Part shown: positions 8,664-18,300 of the stretch, in pieces
Position numbering within the stretch: position 1 is the first letter of the stretch
Layout of the letters: each line of letters opens with the position of its first letter
DNA from: an uncultured Lachnospiraceae bacterium
GTDB lineage: Bacteria > Bacillota > Clostridia > Lachnospirales > Lachnospiraceae
Assembly (NCBI GenBank): GCA_947627365.1
Contig: CANQVT010000013.1
Span: 1-50,540, forward strand
DNA length: 50,540 nt
Direction: 5' to 3'
The notes under the pieces: model-generated
Told to the model about the DNA's origin: nothing
The model's input: only the letters and a program-made list of their open reading frames with translations
Database searches by the model: none
Made by a program: the position numbers and the translations under genes

Positions 8664-9218
8664 CTATTTTTCTTCTTCCTTGGTAGCTGCTGCCGGCGCA
8701 AACGCGTACGGCATCTGCGGCATCGCCGGTGCGGCCGGCTGCTCACCTTCCTTCGGGGCAAACGCGTACGGCATCTGCGGCATCGTCGGTGCGGCCGGCT
8801 GCTCACCTTCCTTCGGGGCAAACGCATACGGCATCTGCGGCATCGTCGGCGCGGCCGGCTGCTCACCCGCCTTCGGGGCAAACGCATACGGCATCTGCGG
8901 CATCGTCGGTGCGGTCGGCTGCTCACCTTCCTTCGGGGCAAACGCATACGGCATCTGCGGCATCGTCGGCGCAGCCGGCTGCTCGCCTGCCTTCGGGGCA
9001 AACGCATACGGCATCTGCGGCATCGTCGGCGCGGCCGGCTGCTCGCCTGCCTTCGGGGCAAACGCGTACGGCATCTGCGGCATCTGCGCAGCGCATGCAT
9101 TCGGCGCCGCTATCGGCCCGAACATGTACGGCATCTGCGGCATCTGCGCAGCGCCCTCCTGCGGCTTACCCATTGTGAACGGTGCGTAGCCATTTGATGG
9201 ATTCTGTTGGTTTTTCAT
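8664..9218 (-). CDS. Tandem-repeat protein with MPQMPYAFAPK-type 20-residue units
   Basis: 184 residues, almost wholly repeats and likely unfolded. After a short N-terminal lead (MKNQQNPSNGYAPF) come eight units of about 20 residues built on MPQMPY(A/M)F followed by APK(A/E)GEQPAAPT; the two N-terminal units are diverged and the protein ends in a charged KEEEK. There is no signal peptide, membrane segment or known domain. The ribosome binding site AAGGAGG is perfect, so it may be the most abundant product of the operon. The MPQMPY core recurs in the C-terminal tail of the ligase encoded next and, more loosely, in the hydrolase/pseudo-adenylation protein, suggesting that the three proteins associate, for example as a scaffold. 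A peptide precursor is less likely because no cleavage or modification genes of that kind are present. Function unknown. Confidence 0.8.
   Translation of the reverse strand: MKNQQNPSNGYAPFTMGKPQEGAAQMPQMPYMFGPIAAPNACAAQMPQMPYAFAPKAGEQPAAPTMPQMPYAFAPKAGEQPAAPTMPQMPYAFAPKEGEQPTAPTMPQMPYAFAPKAGEQPAAPTMPQMPYAFAPKEGEQPAAPTMPQMPYAFAPKEGEQPAAPAMPQMPYAFAPAAATKEEEK
8701..9180 (-). repeat. 60-bp tandem repeat array, eight copies
   Basis: Eight consecutive 60-bp units with exact period. Six (8701-9060) differ from one another at only a few positions, mostly silent changes or Ala/Glu swaps; two (9061-9180) are diverged after the shared first 25 nt or so. The period of 60 keeps the reading frame and gives the 20-residue protein unit. 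Near-identity of the inner copies points to recent duplication or gene conversion, so copy number probably varies between strains. The lack of stop codons in the unit also creates long spurious open frames on both strands here. Confidence 0.95.
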
Positions 9219-9246
9219 ATGAATTCCTCCTTTTATAATAAATCTT

Positions 9247-11001
9247 TTATTGCTTGCTTTTTCCGCTCCAGGTCATGAATACCATGTTCTGACCATAGGA
9301 GTACTGATACTCCAGCTTCGGACAAAGGCTGTGAATCAGCTTCAGGCCATAGCCCTTTTCTTCCGCTGTGATGGGGTTAAACTGCACCCCGTCGTCCTTG
9401 ATGATCGCCAGTATCTCATCGTCATTTACCACGATCTTGAGATCAAGGAAGTGTTTCTTCTTTGCGCCCTGGTTCGCAAATTCAATGATATTCTTCATCA
9501 GCTCTTCCACGCAGAGGCGCACGCGCATCGCGACCCTGTGGTCGATGTTCTGCGCGTCAAAGAACGCGTTGGAATCCTTTAAGGTCTCCACAAGCGATTC
9601 CTTGTCGCAGGCAACAGAAATATCGTATACATTTCTGTTTCCCTGCTCGTTCGGCAACAGGCTGTAGAAGCTGCGTTTCTGTGGGGATCTCTTCCTCACG
9701 CCCTCGGTGAGCAGCACAAGGATCAGAAGGATCATGACCGCGGAGATCGGATATCCGAGCCACATTTTGTCATTGCCAAGCAGCGTACCGCAGGCGACCA
9801 GGCCGATGCCTACGCAGACCGGCTGGGAAATGCTGATCACCGGCAGGATGGACAGCGCGCCGGCGATCGCGTAGATGCTCGGCATGATCCATACGAGGGA
9901 GATCGGCACGACGAACAGAAGCGCCATACGAATCGCTCTGACAGAATAGCTGATCATCTCCGGAGACTTCGCGCCCATCATCGCCGCAAAGCCCGGCACA
10001 AAGATCATCACCAGAACCGCAAAGGCGGTGGAAAAGATAACAGATATCTTGATTCCCTTTTTGAACAGCAAATTGACGCCCTTGTAGTCCTTCTGGCCCG
10101 CCAGAAGTCCGCCTATAGCGTTGTAGCTCTTTTCCACGCCGCCCGACACGCCCTGGCACAGAGACGTCACCTGGGTGAGCAAAGATCCCGCGAACGCGCC
10201 GTTCACGCCGCCGAATTTCTGCGAGCAGAACGTACACACGTAGGAGTAAGCCACGACGGCAAGAGACTGCAGGGTGACCGGGAAACCGTAAATGAGGATT
10301 TCCTTTAAAGCGGAGCCGAATTCCTTGCCCGCGCCCACAAGCTTCAGCATACTGCCGTGCAGCTTAAAATCCGCGACAATGGCGAGCGCGGAGATCAGGG
10401 AACCCGTCAGGGTTGCAAGCGCCGCGCCCCTGATCCCCATATGAAACGCCGATACATAGATCACGTCGCACGCGATGTTGACCACAATGTTTGTGATACT
10501 GGCAATCGTTACCACTTTCGGTCTTCCCGCGATCCCCGCAAAGGAAAGCAGCGCGCCCGAGAGCATGGTGAGGGTGCTTCCTAGGAAACAGACCAGCATA
10601 TAATCCTTCGCGTACCCTCTCAGCGATTCCTCCAGGCAGACGAGCCTGGCGATCACGCCCAGACCAGCCACCGTCAGCACGGTGAACACGACACCGAGCA
10701 CAACCACGCTGATCAGAGAGACGGAGTAGTACTGATTCGCCTTCCTCTCCTCCCTGCCGCCAAGCGCGATAGACGCCAGCGTCGTCGCGCCGCCATACAG
10801 GAGCAGGCCCAGCGTCGCCACCATTCCGACCACCGGAAGACAGAGGTTGATCGCCGAGAATGCTTCCACTCCCAACAAACGGCCCATCAGAACACCATCA
10901 ATGATCGTGTTCAGGTTCTGAATCAGCATCGAAACGACGGCAGCCACCAGATAGGTCTTCATCGACACCGAAATCAGATAAGAATTTCTTCCCTTTTCCA
11001 T
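9247..11001 (-). CDS. MATE-family efflux transporter fused to an RsbW-like HATPase domain
   Basis: About 584 residues. Residues about 10-440 are a twelve-helix MATE/MOP-type exporter, the natural candidate for exporting the NRPS product. Residues about 450-584 are a GHKL ATPase of the anti-sigma-factor kinase type: N box VEELMKNIIEFA, G1 box KDDGVQFNP and G2 box GYGLKLIHSL, all intact. RsbW-type domains bind or phosphorylate STAS proteins, and a STAS gene is the first gene of this operon, so the fusion could be gated by, or sequester, that STAS protein. The start was set at the ATG at 11001, which has AAGGAGGTAACA directly before it; an ATG at 11028 lacks such a site. Transporter and ATPase assignments are firm; the regulatory link is inferred. 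Confidence 0.9.
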   Translation of the reverse strand: MEKGRNSYLISVSMKTYLVAAVVSMLIQNLNTIIDGVLMGRLLGVEAFSAINLCLPVVGMVATLGLLLYGGATTLASIALGGREERKANQYYSVSLISVVVLGVVFTVLTVAGLGVIARLVCLEESLRGYAKDYMLVCFLGSTLTMLSGALLSFAGIAGRPKVVTIASITNIVVNIACDVIYVSAFHMGIRGAALATLTGSLISALAIVADFKLHGSMLKLVGAGKEFGSALKEILIYGFPVTLQSLAVVAYSYVCTFCSQKFGGVNGAFAGSLLTQVTSLCQGVSGGVEKSYNAIGGLLAGQKDYKGVNLLFKKGIKISVIFSTAFAVLVMIFVPGFAAMMGAKSPEMISYSVRAIRMALLFVVPISLVWIMPSIYAIAGALSILPVISISQPVCVGIGLVACGTLLGNDKMWLGYPISAVMILLILVLLTEGVRKRSPQKRSFYSLLPNEQGNRNVYDISVACDKESLVETLKDSNAFFDAQNIDHRVAMRVRLCVEELMKNIIEFANQGAKKKHFLDLKIVVNDDEILAIIKDDGVQFNPITAEEKGYGLKLIHSLCPKLEYQYSYGQNMVFMTWSGKSKQ

Positions 11002-11082
11002 TGTTACCTCCTTGTTGCATACTTGCATTTATTTCTCATACATGTGCCATTCATGTATTCTTGTGTGACCGCCCCAGCGAAC

Positions 11083-11541
11083 CTACAGGAACTCGTCGAG
11101 TATCCTGTCGTATTCCGGCAGCAGATTCACGTCCGTGTGGAGCGTAAAGTGATCGCAGTCCGGGAATTCGATGATCTGCAGATCCTTCGCCACCTTCTTG
11201 GCCAGGAAGATTCTTCCCTCCACAGCGGTCTGGCTGCTGTCCTTTGACGCCAACAAAAGCACCGTGTGTCCGTCGTAGGGTTTTATGGTCTTCACCTTGG
11301 AGTTAAAGTAGCTCAGCATACTGTATCCGAACAGGATACCCTCCTGCGGGATGTCGTGCTCCTTCACCTTCTGGATCAGGTATTCGTCCAGATCGTCGAT
11401 GGTCAGCGTCTTTGCCGCACCGGTGCTCATGGACGGGATCATGTCCGTATCGCCCAAAAATACGATTGGCTTGCTGCCCCGGATCCTTTCTGTCCGCTCC
11501 GCCATCACAAAGCCCAGCTCTCCGGCGAAGGAATAGCCCAC
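11083..11541 (-). CDS. Thioesterase C-terminal half, separated from the NRPS by an in-frame TAG
   Basis: This frame is the direct continuation of the NRPS reading frame after its TAG (11563-11565). It holds the catalytic part of a type I thioesterase: nucleophile GYSFAGE, a candidate acid in FLGDTDM and a candidate base in DCDHFTLH. The only start near its head is a GTG at 11541, two codons before the catalytic Gly-Tyr-Ser, with no good ribosome binding site, so it is unlikely to be made as a proper independent enzyme. It would be produced only by read-through of the TAG, or it is a pseudogene fragment, or the TAG is a sequence error. Without the stop the NRPS would be about 7,389 residues and end in an ordinary TE domain. 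Confidence 0.7.
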   Translation of the reverse strand: MGYSFAGELGFVMAERTERIRGSKPIVFLGDTDMIPSMSTGAAKTLTIDDLDEYLIQKVKEHDIPQEGILFGYSMLSYFNSKVKTIKPYDGHTVLLLASKDSSQTAVEGRIFLAKKVAKDLQIIEFPDCDHFTLHTDVNLLPEYDRILDEFL

Positions 11542-11562
11542 AAATCCGAAAATCCTGTCTGT

Positions 11563-12360
11563 CTATGGAACCATAAGCTCCAGCAGCGTCATATACAGAT
11601 CCGCCACGTCGTCGAAGGTTCCGCCCTCGAACAGCTCTTTGAAGTGGAAGTTCACCGTATCGAAGGTGATCATGTTAAACTTGCGGCACCAGTCCTCAAC
11701 CAGATGCTGAATGCTGGCGTGAAAGATAATGCCGTATATGAACACAAGGGTCGGCTTGTTCTCGTCGAACTCATTGAAGTGTCCGCAGATTCGGTACCCG
11801 CCGCGCGTAAACTCTTTTTTCAGACTGTCGTCCACACGATCCGTGATCCGGAAATTCCTTCCCGTCTCGCCTGCGAGCAGAGCGATCAGCCGCGCCGACA
11901 GCAGATATTCGGACAGGCCGCAGATGCTGCCGAGCATCGGCGCGATCGCCGTCACCAGATAGCTGCTTCCCTCGTCCTTTTTCACGCAGTACAGCCTGAA
12001 CAGCGGATCTCTCTGCAGATCGACCTTCTCCTGCAAAAGCTCTTCCCGCAGGCTTCTCACGAATGAGAGCGGATCCGTCTCGCCGGACGCGTCTGTGTAG
12101 GTGCAGCGCAGTGTACGATCCGAGAGCACGCAGCGCGGAACGCTCACGCCCTCGTACACGATCGACGCAGCAAGTACGTCGTACATTTCCTCCATGCGAG
12201 CGAGCGCCCTGCTCACCGCAGCCTTTTTCGGCACGCTGTCGATCTCAAAGATACCGACAAACTCGTAGCTGGCGTCTCTTAATTCTTCTGTCTTTTCCCT
12301 GATCGCTTCCTCCTGCTCGGACGTGAACGGACGTATCTGCCTGATCTCTTCGCCGCGGCT
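11563..12360 (-). other. NRPS termination region: dead C-domain N-lobe plus N-terminal half of TE
   Basis: After E5 the sequence follows the start of a D-to-L C domain (IRPFTSEQEEAIREK, then a stretch parallel to C5), but where C5 has THHIIVDGWSQQN this copy has IAPMLGSICGLSE, so the catalytic histidines are gone; the second lobe is missing. It passes directly into the first strands of a thioesterase (CGHFNEFDENKPTLVFIYG). The frame stops at TAG 11563-11565, nine codons before the catalytic GYS of the TE. Confidence 0.8.
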
Positions 12361-15300
12361 CTCAAAATCCGCCTGCACGGCCTCGAATTCTTCTTCTGTC
12401 CACACCGTCTCTTTGTAGTCGCTCGCGGTTCTGACCACGCGCTCCAGGGAATTCAGGTATTCCGCTTCCTTCAGAAGCTCCGCGAGCACCTCGTCCATTA
12501 TGGCCTTCATCTGCTCCTGTCCGCAGAAATCCTCGCTGTAGGATACCGACAGCTTAAAGCAGCCGTTTTCTACCATGCAGTTGATATTGATATCCGAACC
12601 GAAGCAGTTTTCCTTCAAGCCCACCGCGCCGGTGTCGACGTCCGTCACCACGCGAAACAGGCTCTCTTCGCCGTCTTTTGCCTCTCTTGCCGTCTCGCCC
12701 AGATAGTTAAAGCTGATCTTTGCGATCTTTTCCTTGGGCCAGCCGAACGTCTCTTCTCCCTCTAGGAAGCGCAGCACGTTGTATCCCGCGCCCTTGTCCG
12801 GGACTTTGTGAAGCGTCTCCTTTACCCGGATCAGATCCCCGCGGATGTCATCGCCCGCGTTGACGCCGCGCAGGATAACCGGATAGATGGAAGTAAACCA
12901 CCCCACCGTCCGATCCAGAGTAAGCCCCTGCGCGATGTCCTCACGCCCGTGGCCTTCCAGCTGAACGGACACGCCGCCTGTCTGCATTTCCCTGCAGTAG
13001 GCTCGCGCCACCGCCGCCAGCAGGACGTCGTTCATATCCAAATTCATGTTTTCTTTCTTCGCGCTCAAAAGCAGCGCCGTTTCTTCTCTGCCGAGAGCGG
13101 CCTCCAGCATCGCGAAGCTGCGCGTGTAGTCCTTCAGGTCTGAGGTCTCTGTCTGCACAAGCTCCTCCTGCACCTTCTCCCAGTAGGGGATCTGCGCCTT
13201 TAAGGCTTCGCTGTCTCTGTACGCCTGCAGAGCCTCCGCGTAATCGCGGTAGTTGCTGGTCTTTTCTTCCAGAACCGGCGTCCTTCTGTCCAGCAGCTGC
13301 AGACAGGCCGTCTCCAGATCCGGCAGGAGGACGCGCCAGGAAACGCCGTCTATGATCAGATGGTGCGCCACCAGAAACAGCAGCTCCTCATCCGCCCTGT
13401 GGATCAGCGCCGCCCGAAGAAGCGCGCTCTCCATATCTATGCCTTTCTTTATGCCGGTGCACAGCTGCGTCAGCGCCTCCGCGCGGCTGTCCGTCAGCTC
13501 ATATTCCTCCAGCGCGATCACGGCCTCTTTGTCTCTTATGTACAGCCCGCCGTCTTTTACGACCGCGCGCAGCATATCGTGCTGGCGCGTCAGCTCCCTC
13601 AGCGCCCGCTGCAGCTTTTCGGCGTCCACACGCCCGCTTACCCTCAGCAGCATAGACTGCGTAAAGAACGAAGGCTGCGGCAGCTTCAGATACTTGAAGA
13701 AGCTCACGATGGCGCTGTCCGGTATGCTTCCGCTGATGGCCTCCTGGCTGACGGCGCTTGTCTCCTCCCGCTCCTGCGCCAGCGCCGCGATCTGCCGGAC
13801 ATTGTTCTGCTTTGTGATGTCCGAGATCTGCAGACGGATGTTCTTTTTGCGCAGAATGCTGACCATGCGCATCGCCTTGATGGAATCGCCGCCCAGCTGG
13901 TAAAAGTTGTCCAGCGCGCCCACCTGATAGCTGATGCCGAGCACATCCTGAACGCACTGCGCAATGGCGGTCTCGTACAGCGTCTCCGGCGCCACATAGT
14001 GCCTGCCCGCCACGACCGGCTCCGGCAGCGCGTTGTGATCCACCTTGCCGCCCGGAGTCAGCGGAATCTCATCAATGCACATAAAGTGCGTGGGCACCAT
14101 ATAATCGCTCAGCCGTTCCGCCAGATGCGCCTGCAGATCGGCCTCCATTTTTTCCAGCTCCTCCGCCTCCGGTTTTTCGTCCTTCAGCACATAGTACAGG
14201 ATCAGCTGCTCGTTCTTGACGGCAGCCACAGCCTTGCGGAGCGTCGGATACAGGATGGCATGGCTCTCGATCTCGCCAAACTCGATGCGATATCCCCTGA
14301 GCTTCACCTGGCTGTCGGTTCTTCCGATGTATTCCAGCTGCCCGTCTTCATTGTACCGCGCAAGGTCGCCGGTCTTATATACTCTGACAGCCGTATCCCC
14401 GACCATGATCTCTGTAAATTTCTCCGCCGTCATATCCGGCAGCTTCCAATAGCCCTCCGCCATCTGCGCACCGCTTAAGCAGATCTCGCCCGCCACGCCG
14501 CGCGGCAGCAGATTGCCGTACCGGTCGCAGATAAAGCTGGCCGTGTTCGGCACCGGTCTTCCGATGGGGATATTTTCCTCCCCGCCCTTTACCACATAGT
14601 AAGAGGTACACACCGTAAACTCGGTGGGCCCGTAGCCGTTTATGATGTCAAAGCCCTCATGCTCGCAGGGCAGCAGCTTTTCGCCGCCCATCATCAGGTA
14701 ATCCAGCTTCAGCTTCGGATTATAGCGGATCAGCTCCATGCCGAACTGCGTGGAGGCAGTCATACCGCTGATCTCGTGCGCCGAGAGATATTCGTCCATA
14801 TCGCTAAGGCTCCTGCGAAGGTCCTCGTCAAAGATGTGGACCGCCGCGCCCACTGAGAGCGGGCAGATCAGGTCGTCCAGCGAGCCGTCGAAGGAAAAGC
14901 TGTTAAAGTGGCCGTACTGCTTGCCCGCCTGTATGCCGAGCTTCTCCGTTCTCCAGCACGCGAACTGATGGAGGGATCTGTGGCTCTGGATCACGCCTTT
15001 CGGCCTGCCGGTGGAGCCCGACGTATAGATCATATACGCGTAATGCTCCGGCTTTGCCAGATTGACCGGCTGCGCCTCTTCCTTGCCTGTCATCATGATC
15101 TGCACGATATCTTCCGTGACGATCGCCTTCGCGCCGGAATCCTCCAGCATATAATTGACCCTGTCCTCCGGATAATCCGCGTCGATGGGCACGTAAGCCG
15201 CGCCGGCCTTCTGTATGCCGATCACAGCCACCGGGAACTCCCTGCCGCGCTTCATTTTGATCGCCACAAATTCGTTTGGCTTCACCCCGATGGAGAGCAG

Positions 15301-18300
15301 GGACGCCGCCACCAGATCGGAATACTGATCCAGCTCGCGATAGGTCATACTGCCCGTGCGGTCAACCACCGCGATCTGGTCCGGATACTGCTTCGCCGCG
15401 CGCAGGAACAGGTCGATCCACGTCTCATCCTGCGGGTACGCGATGCGCTCTCCCACGGAAACCGCGCACACTTCTTTTCGCTCTTCCTCGCTCACCCTCG
15501 CAAAGCGGCTGACCGGCATATCCGGCGAAACGGCGATCTGCTGCGCGAACAGTCGGAACAGCTCCATCACCTGACGGATCTGCAGCCCCGTATAGCGCGT
15601 CCGGTCGAAGGTAATGTGCAGGCAAAGCTCGCCTTCGGCATTGACAGATGCGTCCACGCTCAGTCCGTTGAAGGTCTCTTCTCTCAAGACAAGGGGCGTC
15701 ACTGTGATCCCCGCCGCGTCCTTAACGCCCTTTACATCCGCGCCGCTGTTGTAGTTCTGGAAGGCAAACACGGTCTGCAAAAGCTGGTCTCCCAGCACGC
15801 TCTGCCGCTGAATCTCCGCAAGCGGACAGTAGTCAAAAGCGTTTCCCGCGGTCGCCTGCTGCTGCAGTCGTCCAATCATCTGCCTCGCCGTCGCGTCCAC
15901 GTCTGTCGTCACGCGCACCGGAACGGAATTGATAAACAAGCCCGTCAGCGCGCTGACGTCCATATCCGCCTTGTCGCGGCCGGATACCACCTTGGCGAAC
16001 ACCGCGTCCTGTGTATTGTTATAAGTCTGGAGCACCAGCCCCCATGCAAGCTCCGCCACGTTGCTCAATGTCGCCTTTTCTTCCCTGCACAGCTCGGCCA
16101 ACGCATCTGTCGTCTTCCGATCAACCGTCAGGACAAGCTCATCCTGAGCGCTTTGTTTTTCCTCCGGCACCGTGCCGTAGGATGGGATCTCCGTCCTTGT
16201 ATCGTAGCCCTCCAGCAGCTCTCTCCAGTAAGCGAGCGCCTCGTTTTTATCAAGCGCAAGCACTCTTCGCACATACGTCTCGTACAGGCCGTCTAAGGAT
16301 CTGTCCTGCCTTGGCACTTCCGTACCTGCCATCTCCTGCAAAAGCCAGGTGAACAGGTCCGCTAAGTAATTTTGCTGGCTCCAGCCGTCCACGATGATAT
16401 GGTGGGTGACGACCAGCAGATAGCAGCTCTTTTCGTCCTTCTTCGCGCAGACAAGCTTAAAGAGCGGTTTCCGCGCAAGGTCAAACTCGTTTGTCAGGAT
16501 CTCCTCGCGCAGACGGCACACCGCCTCAAACGGATCCGCCTCGCCGGAGAGGTCAACGATCCGGTACGGGAGCAGCCGATCCGTGATCAGCTGTCTCGCC
16601 GCGGGTACGTTCTCATAGACGAACGCCGAGCGCAGCACCTCGTATTTTTCACCCAGTCTGTCCAGCGTGCTTCTGAGCTGGCGCTCCGTGGGGATGCCTC
16701 CCAGCTCGTATATGCTCACCAGGCGATACGCCCGGGAATCCGGCTCGGAAATATGCTTATAGAGCATTCCCTCCTGCATCGGAAGCAGCGGATAGATGCG
16801 GCTCACGTTCTCCCTGTGCAGCTTAAACTCGTTCATCACCGCCTCAAATTCTTCCTCGCTCCACTGCGTCTCACCAAAGTCTGAGGCCGTGACGATCTTT
16901 TCCTCGCAGGAATTTATAAAGTCCGCGAGCTTCCCAAGTTCCTCAAAGACGGCCGCGGCAAGCTTCTGCGCCTCTTCCTTTGTGTACAACGCTTCGTTGT
17001 AGGAAAGCGTCAGCGTAAAACTGCCGTCCGTGATCATGCTGTTCAGATCCAGATCCGGGCAGAAGCGATTCTTCTGGTGCTCCTCGTCCGTCCCGAGCCC
17101 GATGCTGTTCTCCACGGCAAACAGTCCTTCGGCCGCCTGTTCCGCGTCCATCTCTCCTAAATAGTTAAAGCCAAGCTGCGCGATCTCTTCTCTGGAATAG
17201 TCCGTCTTCTGCGCGCCTTCCATGTAGCGCAGCACGCCGTATCCCACGCCCTTATCCGGCACGCGGTGCAGCGTCTCTTTCACGCGGATCAGGTCCCGCT
17301 TCGGATCCGCGCCCGCAGTAATGTCTTCAAACACAACGGGATAGATGGAGGTAAACCATCCGATGGTGCGGTCAAGCGCCAGTCCCTGCGCAATGTTTTC
17401 GCGTCCGTGGCCCTCCATCTGGACGGACAGCGCGGCGCAGTGCTTCTCTTTGCAGTATGCTCTCGCCACCGCGGTAAGCAGCACATCGTTGACCGAAAGG
17501 CCCAACTTCTCCCTGTCTGCCCGGATCACCTTCGCCGTCGCCTCGCGGTCCATGGAAACGGACACGGCGGAAAAGCTCCTGTCAAAATCTTTCATATGCG
17601 ATACCGGCATGGAGAGCAGGCGCTCCTGCACACGGTTCCAGTACGGGATCTCCTGTGCCAGCCTGTAGCTGTCACGGTATGTTTGCAGCGCCTGCGCGTA
17701 GGACACGTAGCTCGCGGTCTTTGCCGGAAGCTGCGCCGCTCCCGTGCCAAGCAGACCCTCATAGGCCGTCTCCAGATCGGCGCTTAAAATCCGCCAGGAT
17801 ACGCCGTCCACGATCAGGTGGTGCGCCGCAAAGAACAGCTTGTCGCCGTTCCTGGTATGGATCAGCGCCGCGCGCAGCATCGCTGTTTTCGTATCAATAT
17901 GATCCTGAATCTCCATGCAGAGCGCGCGCACGTCTTTCTCTTCCGCCTCGTATTCCTCGACGGTGATAACGGCGTCCGCCTCTCTTGCATATAATTTATC
18001 TTCCCTTAACACGGCGCGGAGCATATCGTGCTGCTCCGTCAGCGCGTTTAAGGCCTCCTGAAGCACGCGGAGATCCGCCCGCTCCCGCATCCTCAGCAGG
18101 ATCGACTGCACCAGATGGGACGCATCCGGCTCCGGCAGCGCAAGGTCTTTGTAGAAGCAGATGATGGCGGTATCCGGCACTTCTCCCGTGACGGGCTCCT
18201 GGCTGGCGGCCGCTTCTTCCACGCTCTGCGACACACAGCCCGCGATGGCGCGCACGGTCTTTAAGCTCATCACATCCGACACGCGGACGGGCAGATCGCG

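Noticed and set aside
8664-9180. 60-bp repeats as a CRISPR array
   Set aside because: Units are contiguous, without unique spacers, and encode protein in frame.
8560-9197. Several open frames of 147-209 codons on both strands across the repeat region
   Set aside because: They exist because the 60-bp unit has no stop in several frames; only the minus-strand frame starting at 9218 has a strong ribosome binding site and fits the operon.
8664-9218. Repeat protein as a ribosomally made peptide precursor with multiple cores
   Set aside because: No leader/core boundary, no modifying enzyme or protease of that type nearby, and the motif recurs in enzyme tails, which suits a structural role better.
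14908-16296. 462-codon plus-strand open frame opposite the NRPS, and similar ones across the gene
   Set aside because: His/Arg/Gln-rich shadow translations of NRPS domains with no plausible start signals.
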